Source: Paenibacillus sp. DMB5 (GTDB lineage Bacteria > Bacillota > Bacilli > Paenibacillales > Paenibacillaceae). Taken from it: a stretch of DNA of 64,000 nucleotides. The stretch is from assembly GCF_001517085.1 (NCBI RefSeq), contig NZ_LRAC01000003.1, forward strand, positions 62,001 through 126,000, read 5' to 3'. The position numbers were made by a program, and so were the translations under genes. Below the pieces are notes generated by a model. The model worked only from the letters and a program-made list of their open reading frames with translations. It made no database searches and was not told where the DNA came from. Positions within the stretch are counted from its first letter, which is position 1; every line of letters begins with the position of its first letter. Positions 27,777-37,167 of this stretch are shown one piece after another.

Positions 27777-29732
27777 TTATTCGTCAGCCAGCTGCTCCCA
27801 TTCGTCGAACCGTCCGCTAAGCTGCTCCTTCTTCTCCTTCAGGTCGCTTTCATGCTGCTGGAGCGCCATATAATCCTGATAAACCTCCGGCTTCGTCATT
27901 TCATTCTCAATGCCGGCAATCTCCTCTTCCAGCCGGGCAATGGCTTCTTCCAGCTCGGAAATCCGCCGCAGACGGTTACGCTCCTCCCGTTTGGCCGCTT
28001 TGTCGGCTTCAAAAGAGGAGGCACTGCCCTTGTCGGCAGATGCGGCTTCAGCATCGGCAATCCGTGCGGCTTTGGCTGCAAGCAGTCCGGCTTCCTCCAG
28101 TGCAATGGCTTCCAGCTCTTTTTTCTTTTCGATGTAGTCGTCATAGTTGCCCAGATACTGGTCAATGCCGCCGGGATGCAGCTCCAGGACACGTTCAGCC
28201 ATTTTATTCAGGAAATAACGGTCATGGGATATGAACAGCAGGGTGCCTTCAAAATCAATCAAGGCCGCCTCCAGCACCTCGCGGCTGACCAGATCCAGAT
28301 GGTTGGTAGGCTCATCGAGAATAAGCATATTTGCGCCGCGCAGCATCAGCTTGGAAAGCGCCACCCGGGCTTTCTCCCCGCCGCTCAGCGCGGCTATTTT
28401 CTTGAGGACATCCTCGCCGCTGAACAGGAAGTTGCCGAGGATGGTGCGGATGCGCGCCTCCTCGAGCATCGGATATTCACTCCAGAGCTCTTCAAGCACG
28501 GTATTGCGCGGGTTGAGGCGTGTCTGCTCCTGATCGTAGTAGGCGATTTTGACCTTGGCTCCCCAGTTGACGGTTCCGGCGGACGGCTGGCGGGTGCCGG
28601 TCAGGCATTGCAGCAGCGTCGATTTGCCGATCCCGTTCGGCCCGATGAGGGCAGCCGTCTCCCCGCGCCGCAGCTCAAAGGAGGCACTGCGGAACAGCGG
28701 CGAAGATGCTTCGCTAAAGGATACGGCAACGTCCCGTACCTGCAGCACTTCCTTGCCGGACATGAAATCAGGCTCGAAGGAGAAGCTGGCCTTTTTGAGA
28801 TCGCCAAGCGGCTTGTCAATGCGCTCCATCTTCTCCAGTGCCTTGCGCCGGCTCTGTGCACGCTTGGTGGTCGAGGCGCGCACGATGTTGCGCTGCACGA
28901 AATCCTCCATCCGGGAGATTTCCTCCTGCTGCTTCTCATACTGCTTCATGCGGATTTCATATTCCGCTGCCTTCAGCTCCATATAGCGGCTGTAATTGCC
29001 CGTATAACGGCGGGATTGATGGCGTTCTATTTCAACGATTGTTGTAACCAGCCGGTCGAGGAAATACCGGTCATGGGAAACGACCAGAATGCCGCCGGCA
29101 TAACCGCGCAGGTAATCCTCCAGCCAGGTCAGCGTCTCAATGTCCAGATGGTTCGTAGGCTCATCCAGCATGAGCAGGTCTGGAGCCTGCAGAAGAATAC
29201 GGGCGAGTGCCAGCCGTGTCTTCTGTCCGCCGCTGAGTGTGGAGATGGGAGTATCCGGCGCGAAATCCCCGAAGCCCATCCCGTGCAAAACGCTGCGGAT
29301 CCGGGTGTTCATTTCATAGCCCCCGTGGTCCTTGAACCAGTCCGAGCGCTTGGAGTAACGCTCCAGCAGATCCTCATAACGCTTCGGATCATCGGCCAGC
29401 TTCGGGTCTGCGATGTCCGCTTCCATCTGCCGGAGCTCTGCTTCCGCTTCAATTAAGGGAGCAAACACAGCCAGCATTTCCTCCTGGATGGTTTTGTCCG
29501 ACTGCAGGCCGCTGTTCTGGGCCAGGTAGCCTACGGTTGTCTCTTTGGATTTATGAATTTGCCCGCTGTCATAGGACATCTCGCCTGCGAGAATCTGCAG
29601 AAAGGTGGATTTGCCGGCGCCGTTGACGCCAACGAGTCCGACTCGTTCCTTCTCATTCACCTGCAGGCTGATGCCGTCCAGCACGCTTTGAATACCATAT
29701 GATTTCGAAATTCCTGTCGCTTGAAGAAGCAT
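27777..29732 (-). CDS. ABC-F family ATPase (YdiF-like)
   Basis: A 651-aa soluble protein with two ABC domains in tandem and no membrane segment. The first has Walker A GVNGAGKST, LSGGQKTRLALAR and LLMLDEPTNHLD. The second has GPNGIGKST, LSGGEKARVALSK and MLILDEPTNHLD. A linker of ~80 residues (about 240-320) forms the P-site interaction motif, and a charged coiled coil fills the C-terminus (~555-651). ABC-F proteins bind the ribosomal E site and relieve stalling; some give antibiotic resistance. Position and architecture match B. subtilis YdiF. It is transcribed toward leuA; the gene on its other side runs divergently. Confidence 0.92.
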   Translation of the reverse strand: MLLQATGISKSYGIQSVLDGISLQVNEKERVGLVGVNGAGKSTFLQILAGEMSYDSGQIHKSKETTVGYLAQNSGLQSDKTIQEEMLAVFAPLIEAEAELRQMEADIADPKLADDPKRYEDLLERYSKRSDWFKDHGGYEMNTRIRSVLHGMGFGDFAPDTPISTLSGGQKTRLALARILLQAPDLLMLDEPTNHLDIETLTWLEDYLRGYAGGILVVSHDRYFLDRLVTTIVEIERHQSRRYTGNYSRYMELKAAEYEIRMKQYEKQQEEISRMEDFVQRNIVRASTTKRAQSRRKALEKMERIDKPLGDLKKASFSFEPDFMSGKEVLQVRDVAVSFSEASSPLFRSASFELRRGETAALIGPNGIGKSTLLQCLTGTRQPSAGTVNWGAKVKIAYYDQEQTRLNPRNTVLEELWSEYPMLEEARIRTILGNFLFSGEDVLKKIAALSGGEKARVALSKLMLRGANMLILDEPTNHLDLVSREVLEAALIDFEGTLLFISHDRYFLNKMAERVLELHPGGIDQYLGNYDDYIEKKKELEAIALEEAGLLAAKAARIADAEAASADKGSASSFEADKAAKREERNRLRRISELEEAIARLEEEIAGIENEMTKPEVYQDYMALQQHESDLKEKKEQLSGRFDEWEQLADE

Positions 29733-29879
29733 ACTGATTGAACCCTCCGCCCTTGCATATTCGCCCGGGCGCTCTGACCCGGCTGTATATCTTGCTTATA
29801 CTACAGTTTACATGAAAAGCTTCTGCCGCGCGAGGGGGACGGTTTTCCGGATTCGTCTAACAGCGGAAATGATACAACC

Positions 29880-29909
29880 TTGGCGAACCGGGGAGAAGAG
29901 TGGTAAACT
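29880..29909 (+). promoter_or_regulatory. Probable promoter of folate/moa genes
   Basis: TTGGCG, 18-bp spacer, TAAACT, about 50 bp before the 5-formyltetrahydrofolate cyclo-ligase start. Agreement with consensus is moderate. Confidence 0.5.
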
Positions 29910-29961
29910 GAGTTTACAAACGATGATAAGCTAGGCAAAAACAAACGGGAGGCGGCTGCAC

Positions 29962-30603
29962 ATGACAGGCCAAAGTGCCCTGACCGCTGAAAGGAAGCGG
30001 GAGCTGCGTGCAGCGGCTGCCGCCGCCCGCAGCAAGCTGCCGGAGAGCCAGAGAAACGCACTGTCTTCTCTGGTCTGCAGGCATGCGGCGGAAAGGCTGG
30101 CGGGAGAAGAAGCGAAGACATTGCTTGCGTATGTCCCTTTCCGTTCGGAGCTGGATACGCGCCCGCTGATTGCCGGCGCCTGGGCGGAGGGCTGCACGTT
30201 ACTGCTGCCCCGTGTGATACAAGCCACAGGAATGATGAGCCTGCATCCGGTACACTCATGGAAGGAGCTCGTACCGGGAGCCTTCGGCATACTGGAGCCG
30301 GCTGCTGATTCTGCTGACAGGCAGGATCGCCTGCCCAGGCCGGATGTGATCTTCGTCCCGGGGCTGGCTTTTGACCGGCGGGGCGGAAGGCTGGGCTACG
30401 GACGCGGATATTACGACCGCCTGCGGGCCACCCTGGATACCGAAGCTACCCTGCAAGAGAAAGATCCATTATGGATTGGTCTGGCTTTCGGCTGCCAGGT
30501 GGTTGAGGAAGTGCCCATGGACGACCATGATGCTTACATGGACTTGTTAATTACGGAAGACGGCGTCATGGATTGCCGGAGGGAGAGACAGCATGGAATT
30601 TAG
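29962..30603 (+). CDS. 5-formyltetrahydrofolate cyclo-ligase
   Basis: A 213-aa enzyme (5,10-methenyltetrahydrofolate synthetase, YqgN type) converting 5-formyl-THF to 5,10-methenyl-THF with ATP. The C-terminal signature [13 protein letters not shown] (near residue 139) contains the nucleotide-binding glycines, and PGLAFDRRG lies just before it. The N-terminal [16 protein letters not shown] helix is typical. GGGAGG lies upstream of the ATG. It overlaps moaC by 11 bp. Confidence 0.92.
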   Translation: MTGQSALTAERKRELRAAAAAARSKLPESQRNALSSLVCRHAAERLAGEEAKTLLAYVPFRSELDTRPLIAGAWAEGCTLLLPRVIQATGMMSLHPVHSWKELVPGAFGILEPAADSADRQDRLPRPDVIFVPGLAFDRRGGRLGYGRGYYDRLRATLDTEATLQEKDPLWIGLAFGCQVVEEVPMDDHDAYMDLLITEDGVMDCRRERQHGI

Positions 30604-31066
30604 TCATTTTAACGAGCAGGGCCGGGCGCGTATGGTGGATGTCAGCGACAAGGACATCACCAAGCGGTCAGCGGCTGCAAGAAGCAAGGTAACAATGGAT
30701 CCCGGGACGCTCGAGGCCATCAAGTCAGGAAGCGTCGGCAAAGGAGATGTTTTGGCAGTTGCACAGGTAGCCGGCATTATGGCTGCGAAGCAGACCTCGG
30801 ACTGGATTCCGATGTGCCATCCCCTCTCTCTTACCGGTGTTGACATCCGCTTCTCGGACAACAGCAAAGATGAACTTTATATAGAAGCAACCGTGAAGAC
30901 GACCGGAAAGACCGGAGTGGAGATGGAGGCGCTGACGGCCGTTTCGGCGGCGGCTCTGACCGTCTATGACATGTGCAAGGCGCTGCAGAAGGATATGGTC
31001 ATCGGACCTACGATGCTTGTCTCCAAGAGCGGCGGGAAGAACGGGAATTACGAGCTGGAAGCTTAG
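30593..31066 (+). CDS. moaC: Cyclic pyranopterin monophosphate synthase MoaC
   Basis: A 157-aa MoaC, which with MoaA makes cyclic pyranopterin monophosphate from GTP for molybdenum cofactor. The family motifs [28 protein letters not shown] and [13 protein letters not shown] are present. It starts inside the last codons of the preceding gene. moaC occupies the same place in the B. subtilis ydiF-groEL region. Confidence 0.95.
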   Translation: MEFSHFNEQGRARMVDVSDKDITKRSAAARSKVTMDPGTLEAIKSGSVGKGDVLAVAQVAGIMAAKQTSDWIPMCHPLSLTGVDIRFSDNSKDELYIEATVKTTGKTGVEMEALTAVSAAALTVYDMCKALQKDMVIGPTMLVSKSGGKNGNYELEA

Positions 31067-31142
31067 TTACTGCAAGAGAGAAGTGCGGCAAGGCTGCACA
31101 TTGCGGCCTTCCTTACATAGAAAAGAGAGGGAGGAACAACCT

Positions 31143-31628
31143 ATGGCGTGGAAAACAGCAATCCTGACGGCAAGCGATAAAGGATCCAGGGGCGAACGGG
31201 AAGATACCAGCGCCCAGGTTATCCGCGAGCTGGTAGAAGAGGAGCTTGGCGGTGAGATCATCGAGGTCAGAATTGTACCTGATGAGCAGGATGAGATTAT
31301 TGCTGCGCTGATCGAGCTTACCGATTATTTCAAGGCGGATCTTGTACTTACTACCGGCGGAACCGAGCTGGCGATCCGCGACGTTACTCCGGAAGCTACC
31401 CGCCGGGTCATTGAGCGTGAGGTGCCCGGAATGTCGGAGGCGATGAGAAGCACAGTGATGCAGAAGAACCGTGCGGTCATGCTCTTCCGCGGTATTTGCG
31501 GAATCCGCGGACGGACGCTGATTGTCAATCTGCCGGGAACGCCCAAGGGAGTGCATGAGAACCTGGCGGCGATCATGGATCAGCTGCCGGAGGCCCTGCT
31601 TATGGTAACCGGACAATACCGCCAGTAA
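31143..31628 (+). CDS. Molybdopterin adenylyltransferase, MogA/MoaB family
   Basis: A 161-aa MoCF-domain protein. The motifs LTASDKGSRGEREDTS, TTGGTELAIRDVTPEATR and LPGTPKGVHENL are those of MogA/MoaB, which adenylylate molybdopterin before metal insertion. ATG 31143 follows GGGAGGAACAACC; the frame is open upstream but has no better start. In B. subtilis this place in the gene order holds rex, so the neighbourhood differs here. Confidence 0.92.
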   Translation: MAWKTAILTASDKGSRGEREDTSAQVIRELVEEELGGEIIEVRIVPDEQDEIIAALIELTDYFKADLVLTTGGTELAIRDVTPEATRRVIEREVPGMSEAMRSTVMQKNRAVMLFRGICGIRGRTLIVNLPGTPKGVHENLAAIMDQLPEALLMVTGQYRQ

Positions 31629-31751
31629 CAGACGGATGCCCCGCCCTGCCGCCTCAGCGCTAAAGCTGTTGGATGTGTGACAAAAGTTATGGTATTATTA
31701 AGCTGCTGCTTAATCTATCATGAACGGACAAAGGGCGAGGAGGAAAAGCGA

Positions 31752-31994
31752 ATGCTGAATGGTATTGGTGCTCCCGGAATTATTCTACTGGTGATCCTGG
31801 CGCTGCTGCTTTTTGGTCCGAATAAGCTTCCGGAGCTTGGCCGGGCGGTCGGACGCACCTTCCGTGAATTCAAGGACGGGGCACGTGAAATTATTAATGA
31901 GCCGGAACCGGCTCGGCGCAGTGAAGCTCCTGCACCGCCGGCCCCGCAGACATTAGCTGCAGACCTTCCGCAGGAACGGAAGCTGCCGGAATAA
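31752..31994 (+). CDS. tatA: Sec-independent translocase subunit TatA
   Basis: An 80-aa TatA/E protein: one N-terminal membrane helix (residues ~5-23, GAPGIILLVILALLLFG), then the FGPNKLPELGRAVGRTFREFK hinge and amphipathic helix, then an acidic and Pro-rich tail. TatA oligomers form the translocation site for folded twin-arginine substrates with TatC. ATG 31752 follows GAGGAGGAAAAGCG. Confidence 0.93.
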   Translation: MLNGIGAPGIILLVILALLLFGPNKLPELGRAVGRTFREFKDGAREIINEPEPARRSEAPAPPAPQTLAADLPQERKLPE

Positions 31995-32010
31995 CAGGTG
32001 TAACTACGCG

Positions 32011-32058
32011 GGGGCGTTTCTCTCAGTCTGCTTCAGACCGGGTGGCGCCTCTTTTTTT
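32011..32058 (+). terminator. Terminator between tatA and tatC
   Basis: An outer stem GGGGCG/CGCCTC and an inner GTCTG-CTT-CAGAC are followed by seven T. This could lower tatC expression relative to tatA. Confidence 0.6.
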
Positions 32059-32153
32059 GTAAACAGAAGAGCTGCAGAGGCTTTGAACCTGCAGTCATAT
32101 CACAGGCCATCTTTGGCGGGGAATCTTACATACGGATCTGGGTGGTGTCAGTC

Positions 32154-32924
32154 ATGTCTCTGGAATCGGAAGAAATGTCGGTGGTTGATCATCTCACTGA
32201 GCTGCGCAGACGGATTATCTATGTGCTGATAGTGTTCACAGCCGGTCTGATCGGCGGATTATTTGTGGCTAGACCCGTGTATCTGTATCTGATTGATGCC
32301 GATCAGGCGCAGGGCTTTGTGCTGCATGCTTTTTCCTTTTGGGATGGCATCGGGATGTATATGAAGATTGCCATGGCCGTCTCGCTGGCCGTTTCGCTGC
32401 CGTTTATTGTCTACCAGCTGTGGGCGTTTATCAGTCCGGGGCTGCGGCCGGAGGAGCAGAGCGCGGCGCTAAGGTATGTTCCTTACGTGGCTGTTTTGTT
32501 CATACTGGGCTTATTATTTGCCTATTACATTGTTTTTCCGATGGCGTTGTCGTTTACAATCACCATTACCCGCAGCATGGGGCTGGAGGAGACTTACGGG
32601 ATTACCGAGTACTTCAGCTTTATGTTCAGTCTGTGCATTCCGCTGGCGCTGCTGTTTGAGCTGCCGCTGATCGTCATGTTTCTGACCAAGCTGCGGGTGC
32701 TTAATCCGCTGCGCCTGCGCCGGATGCGGCGTTATGCTTATTTCGCGCTTGTCTTTATTGCGGTGGTCATCACACCTCCGGATTTCATCTCGGATTTCCT
32801 GGTGACCATTCCGCTGCTTATCCTGTATGAATTCAGTGTGTTTCTTTCAGCGCTGGTCTACCGCAGACAACTCGCAGAGGATGCTGCGCGGGAGGCGCGC
32901 TATGTGAAGCAGCAGGGACGTTGA
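32154..32924 (+). CDS. tatC: Sec-independent translocase subunit TatC
   Basis: A 256-aa polytopic TatC with six membrane helices. The N-terminal VVDHLTELRRRI motif contacts the twin-arginine signal, and FISPGLRPEEQ and the RYAYFALVFIAVVITPPD region are conserved. It recognises RR-signal precursors and recruits TatA. GGGTGGT places ATG 32154 as start; an in-frame GTG at 32142 lies within that site. The tatA-tatC pair corresponds to tatAy-tatCy of B. subtilis. Confidence 0.94.
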   Translation: MSLESEEMSVVDHLTELRRRIIYVLIVFTAGLIGGLFVARPVYLYLIDADQAQGFVLHAFSFWDGIGMYMKIAMAVSLAVSLPFIVYQLWAFISPGLRPEEQSAALRYVPYVAVLFILGLLFAYYIVFPMALSFTITITRSMGLEETYGITEYFSFMFSLCIPLALLFELPLIVMFLTKLRVLNPLRLRRMRRYAYFALVFIAVVITPPDFISDFLVTIPLLILYEFSVFLSALVYRRQLAEDAAREARYVKQQGR

Positions 32925-33059
32925 CAGCTAGATGCCTGGTTTTGGAGCCGTGGAGGCATATTTTGCCTCCCGGTGGATAGAATGTATGTGAGTGTGCGCA
33001 AGGACAACCCGTTCAGCCATATTTTTCCGCATTCAGGATCTGATTTTACGTAAAAGGAC

Positions 33060-33088
33060 TTGAAATCCGTCTTCAAGTTGAGTATCAT
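33060..33088 (+). promoter_or_regulatory. groESL promoter
   Basis: TTGAAA (33060-33065), 17-bp spacer, TATCAT (33083-33088). The predicted start point falls just before the CIRCE element. Confidence 0.75.
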
Positions 33089-33099
33089 AAAAATTGTTG

Positions 33100-33126
33100 T
33101 TAGCACTGAAGAAGGTTGAGTGCTAA
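33100..33126. promoter_or_regulatory. CIRCE element (HrcA operator)
   Basis: TTAGCACTG-N9-GAGTGCTAA matches the canonical TTAGCACTC-N9-GAGTGCTAA with one mismatch. It sits directly downstream of the groESL promoter, the standard place for HrcA repression released by heat shock. Confidence 0.95.
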
Positions 33127-33251
33127 CGCTGCCGGATATTACGGAAACGGCAGGCAGCAGGTGTGCCGAACCGGTATTGTCCCGGGCAGATTCTTGTATT
33201 CCAATTTTGTTTTCAAGCTAAACCACATAATTTCAAAGGAGGCTATTTTTC

Positions 33252-33533
33252 ATGATCAGACCATTAGGTGAACGCGTATTGGTAGAAGCAAGCGAGCAGC
33301 AGGAAACCACTTCTTTCGGTATCGTGCTTCCGGACTCTTCCAAAGAGAAACCGCAGGAAGGCAAAATTATCGCAGTAGGTAGCGGAGCTCTGAAAGACGG
33401 AGTGCGTGTACCGCTGGAAGTTAAAGAAGGCGACCGCGTGATCTTCTCGAAATATGCCGGAACCGAAATCAAATACGAAGGCAAAGAATATTTGATTATG
33501 AAAGAAAGCGACATTCACGCGATTCTTGACTAA
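33252..33533 (+). CDS. groES: Co-chaperonin GroES
   Basis: A 93-aa co-chaperonin forming the heptameric lid of GroEL. The sequence [20 protein letters not shown], a mobile loop ([18 protein letters not shown]) and a C-terminal [14 protein letters not shown] are typical. AAGGAGG lies nine bases before ATG. First gene of the CIRCE-controlled groES-groEL operon. Confidence 0.97.
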   Translation: MIRPLGERVLVEASEQQETTSFGIVLPDSSKEKPQEGKIIAVGSGALKDGVRVPLEVKEGDRVIFSKYAGTEIKYEGKEYLIMKESDIHAILD

Positions 33534-33587
33534 GAAGATCCTTTATAAGGATAGCGGTAAATATACTTAAGCTTCAGAAGATTTTAA

Positions 33588-35252
<1,665 letters not shown>

Positions 35253-35265
35253 GACGATTTACCGT

Positions 35266-35307
35266 AAACCTTGAGAGGCCTGTTTACAGGCTTCTCAAGG
35301 TTTTTTT
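35266..35307 (+). terminator. groESL terminator
   Basis: AAACCTTGAGA...TCTCAAGGTTTTTTT with a second stem GCCTG/CAGGC inside the loop. A strong rho-independent terminator 14 bp after groEL. Confidence 0.92.
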
Positions 35308-35499
35308 GTTTGTCCGGCTTTATTTTATTGATACTGGATTACCCAAACCAATCTAGCACCGAAAGAATAGAGTATAGCAGTTGATCCTGCGGCAGCCGCG
35401 TTTTAGTTATGGGCGCAGCCTGGGGATGGACAGGTTCACCCGGTTATAAACAGCCCTGATAACCAGCAAAACCAGACCACAATAAACGGGGTGATATGG

Positions 35500-35766
35500 A
35501 TGGATTTGAATGCATTGACTGGCCTGTTTGCCAACAATAACGGTTCAGTCGTGCTAAATGTCCTTTTATCAGTTGCTTTAATTTGGGCTATCCGGCAGAT
35601 GGCAGGCAAAGAGAAGGTCATTCAGAATTACCAGAAACGTGATGAGGAGAACGAGAAGCAGCTGAATGAATACAACCGTTCCCTGGTCAAGCTTTTAATT
35701 GAAAGAGAGGCCCTGGAACGAGCGAGAGCCGATAAATCTAATGGTGAGGAGGTCGTCAACAAGTGA
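35500..35766 (+). CDS. Small membrane-anchored coiled-coil protein
   Basis: An 88-aa protein. One membrane helix (about residues 16-34, GSVVLNVLLSVALIWAIRQM) is followed by a highly charged coiled coil (GKEKVIQNYQKRDEENEKQL onward). ATG 35500 follows GGGGTGAT. This layout resembles BhlA-type phage or bacteriocin holin-like proteins, but no phage genes are near and the match is architectural only. It is the first of three overlapping small genes that appear to form an operon. Function unknown. Confidence 0.6.
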   Translation: MDLNALTGLFANNNGSVVLNVLLSVALIWAIRQMAGKEKVIQNYQKRDEENEKQLNEYNRSLVKLLIEREALERARADKSNGEEVVNK

Positions 35767-35939
35767 AGCTCCTCGATATTTTTAAGAAAAACGAAGTCAA
35801 GCCCAGCTCTGTAAAGCGAGAAATTGAGAACCTGGGCAGAATCCGGGAGGCCTATGAAATGAATGATCTTGAAAGCCTGTTAGATCTGCACCGTAACGGC
35901 CTGGGCAAGAGAGGAGATGATTTACATGGCCATCGTTGA
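35763..35939 (+). CDS. Small soluble hypothetical protein
   Basis: A 58-codon frame starting GTG 35763, overlapping the previous stop (GTGA) and the next start by 14 bp. GAGGAGG lies ten bases upstream. The product is basic and helical without membrane segments (begins KLLDIFKKNEVK; contains REIENLGRIREAY and LESLLDLHRN). I do not recognise a family. The ribosome binding site and the overlaps on both sides are the main evidence that it is real. Confidence 0.5.
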   Translation: MKLLDIFKKNEVKPSSVKREIENLGRIREAYEMNDLESLLDLHRNGLGKRGDDLHGHR

Positions 35940-36258
35940 TTTGATTATTATTACTCTGGAAGTAGCTGTTTTTATTGTGTTTGCCGCTTATGTGCTGCGG
36001 TACCGTACATTTTTTATCGGAAAAGGCCCGAACCGGACGTATAACCTCTATCTCCGGAGTGTATGGATGACGTATTTCATGGTTTCACTGCTGTGCCTTA
36101 ACCTGTTGTGGGGGCGGCTGAACATTGTTTTTGGTTATAATGTGGACAGCCTATCCAATACAATCAGAGAGCTGGTGATGATTCTGACGCTGATCCTGCT
36201 TCTGTTTGCCGGACTGACGCACAAGGATCTGTGGGACATTAACGAGCAGGATAAATAG
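35926..36258 (+). CDS. Small polytopic membrane protein, unknown
   Basis: A 110-aa protein with three predicted membrane helices (residues ~5-24, ~50-68 and ~83-100) and a basic loop RYRTFFIGKGPNRTYN between the first two. ATG 35926 follows AGAGGAG; an in-frame ATG at 35917 lies closer to that site and is less likely. Third of the small-gene trio. No known family is recognised. Confidence 0.6.
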   Translation: MAIVDLIIITLEVAVFIVFAAYVLRYRTFFIGKGPNRTYNLYLRSVWMTYFMVSLLCLNLLWGRLNIVFGYNVDSLSNTIRELVMILTLILLLFAGLTHKDLWDINEQDK

Positions 36259-36271
36259 GCGCGATCACCCT

Positions 36272-36309
36272 GCAGCGGCTCTCCCGGGAAGAGGAGGTCC
36301 GCTGCTTTT
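36272..36309 (+). terminator. Terminator after small-gene trio
   Basis: GCAGCGG/CCGCTGC with an inner CTCT/AGAG stem, followed by TTTTCTGTT. Confidence 0.65.
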
Positions 36310-36402
36310 CTGTTGAATCAGCACATGGGCGGTACATATCCGGGAGTTATTATTTACTAAACGCAGAGGCTTCTTATTAACCAAAGCTTGCTTTTGTTCG
36401 CG

Positions 36403-36419
36403 GGTATCTATAAGATACC
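36403..36419. promoter_or_regulatory. Perfect palindrome upstream of bphO
   Basis: GGTATCT-ATA-AGATACC lies 98 bp before the heme oxygenase start in an AT-rich stretch. It has the size of a dimeric regulator site. A TATAAA at about 36436 could be a -10 element just downstream. Confidence 0.4.
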
Positions 36420-36516
36420 ATTACCGTACATTCATATAAAATTTGCTTTATTAATTCCGTTAAGTTACTAGCGTTTCAAGAAGCTGGCTACTAGACAATC
36501 TAAAGGAGACCGTACT

Positions 36517-37122
36517 TTGCATAAACCATCCGCTATTCTTAAGCGATTGAAAGAAGAAACAGCCCCGATGCATCGGAACATTGAAAACAATGAATATGCC
36601 AAATCCATAATGAATAATAGCCTGACTATGGGTAAATATGAATTATATCTTATGAAATTCTATGGATTCGTGAAGCCGGTGGAGGAGCGGCTAAGGGAGA
36701 GGTTAGAGGCCGGTGAAGGTGTGCTCGCGGAGTCAGCGGGTAATAAGCGCTTTTGGCTGGAGCGGGATCTGTCCGCACTGGGACTAAGCGAGGAGAGGAT
36801 AGCTGGACTGCCGCTGTGCACCCGGCTGCCTGATTTGTCTACGCATGTGAAAGCGCTGGGCTGCCTGTATGTCCTGGAAGGTTCAACGCTCGGCGGGCAG
36901 ATGATCATCCGTATGCTTTCAGGTTATCTGCCGATTGATCCGGCTGTTAACGGCAACTATTTTAACAGTTACGGTGAGCAAACCCGCGAGCGCTGGAAAG
37001 CGTTCTGTAATGAACTGGAGAGCGCGGGAGACAGTGTCGAAGCTGAGGCAGAGATGATTGAGGCAGCCAAGGATACCTTCTATTATCTTGATCAATGGTT
37101 TGCTGAGCCGGGAGAGTCATAG
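36517..37122 (+). CDS. Biliverdin-producing heme oxygenase (BphO-like)
   Basis: A 201-aa heme oxygenase. The proximal heme ligand is the His in TAPMHRNIE (residue 19). YVLEGSTLGGQMI (~residue 117) is the distal helix with the glycines that kink over heme. The enzyme opens heme to biliverdin, CO and iron. TTG 36517 follows AAAGGAGAC. The next gene, 45 bp on, encodes a bacteriophytochrome that uses biliverdin as chromophore, the classic bphO-bphP pairing. Confidence 0.9.
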   Translation: MHKPSAILKRLKEETAPMHRNIENNEYAKSIMNNSLTMGKYELYLMKFYGFVKPVEERLRERLEAGEGVLAESAGNKRFWLERDLSALGLSEERIAGLPLCTRLPDLSTHVKALGCLYVLEGSTLGGQMIIRMLSGYLPIDPAVNGNYFNSYGEQTRERWKAFCNELESAGDSVEAEAEMIEAAKDTFYYLDQWFAEPGES

Positions 37123-37167
37123 GCAGATTATAAGCACTAATGGATGCACCACATAAGGAGTGATTGG

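Noticed and set aside
27852..29456. 534-codon plus-strand open frame opposite the ABC-F gene
   Set aside because: The minus strand encodes an ABC-F protein with every expected motif. The opposite frame is a shadow with no recognisable domain.
30966..31142. N-terminal extension of the MogA/MoaB gene
   Set aside because: The frame is open upstream but overlaps moaC in another frame and lacks a ribosome binding site. ATG 31143 has GGGAGG.
35500..36258. Prophage holin/lysis module
   Set aside because: One protein has holin-like layout, but no endolysin, structural or integrase gene is within the window.
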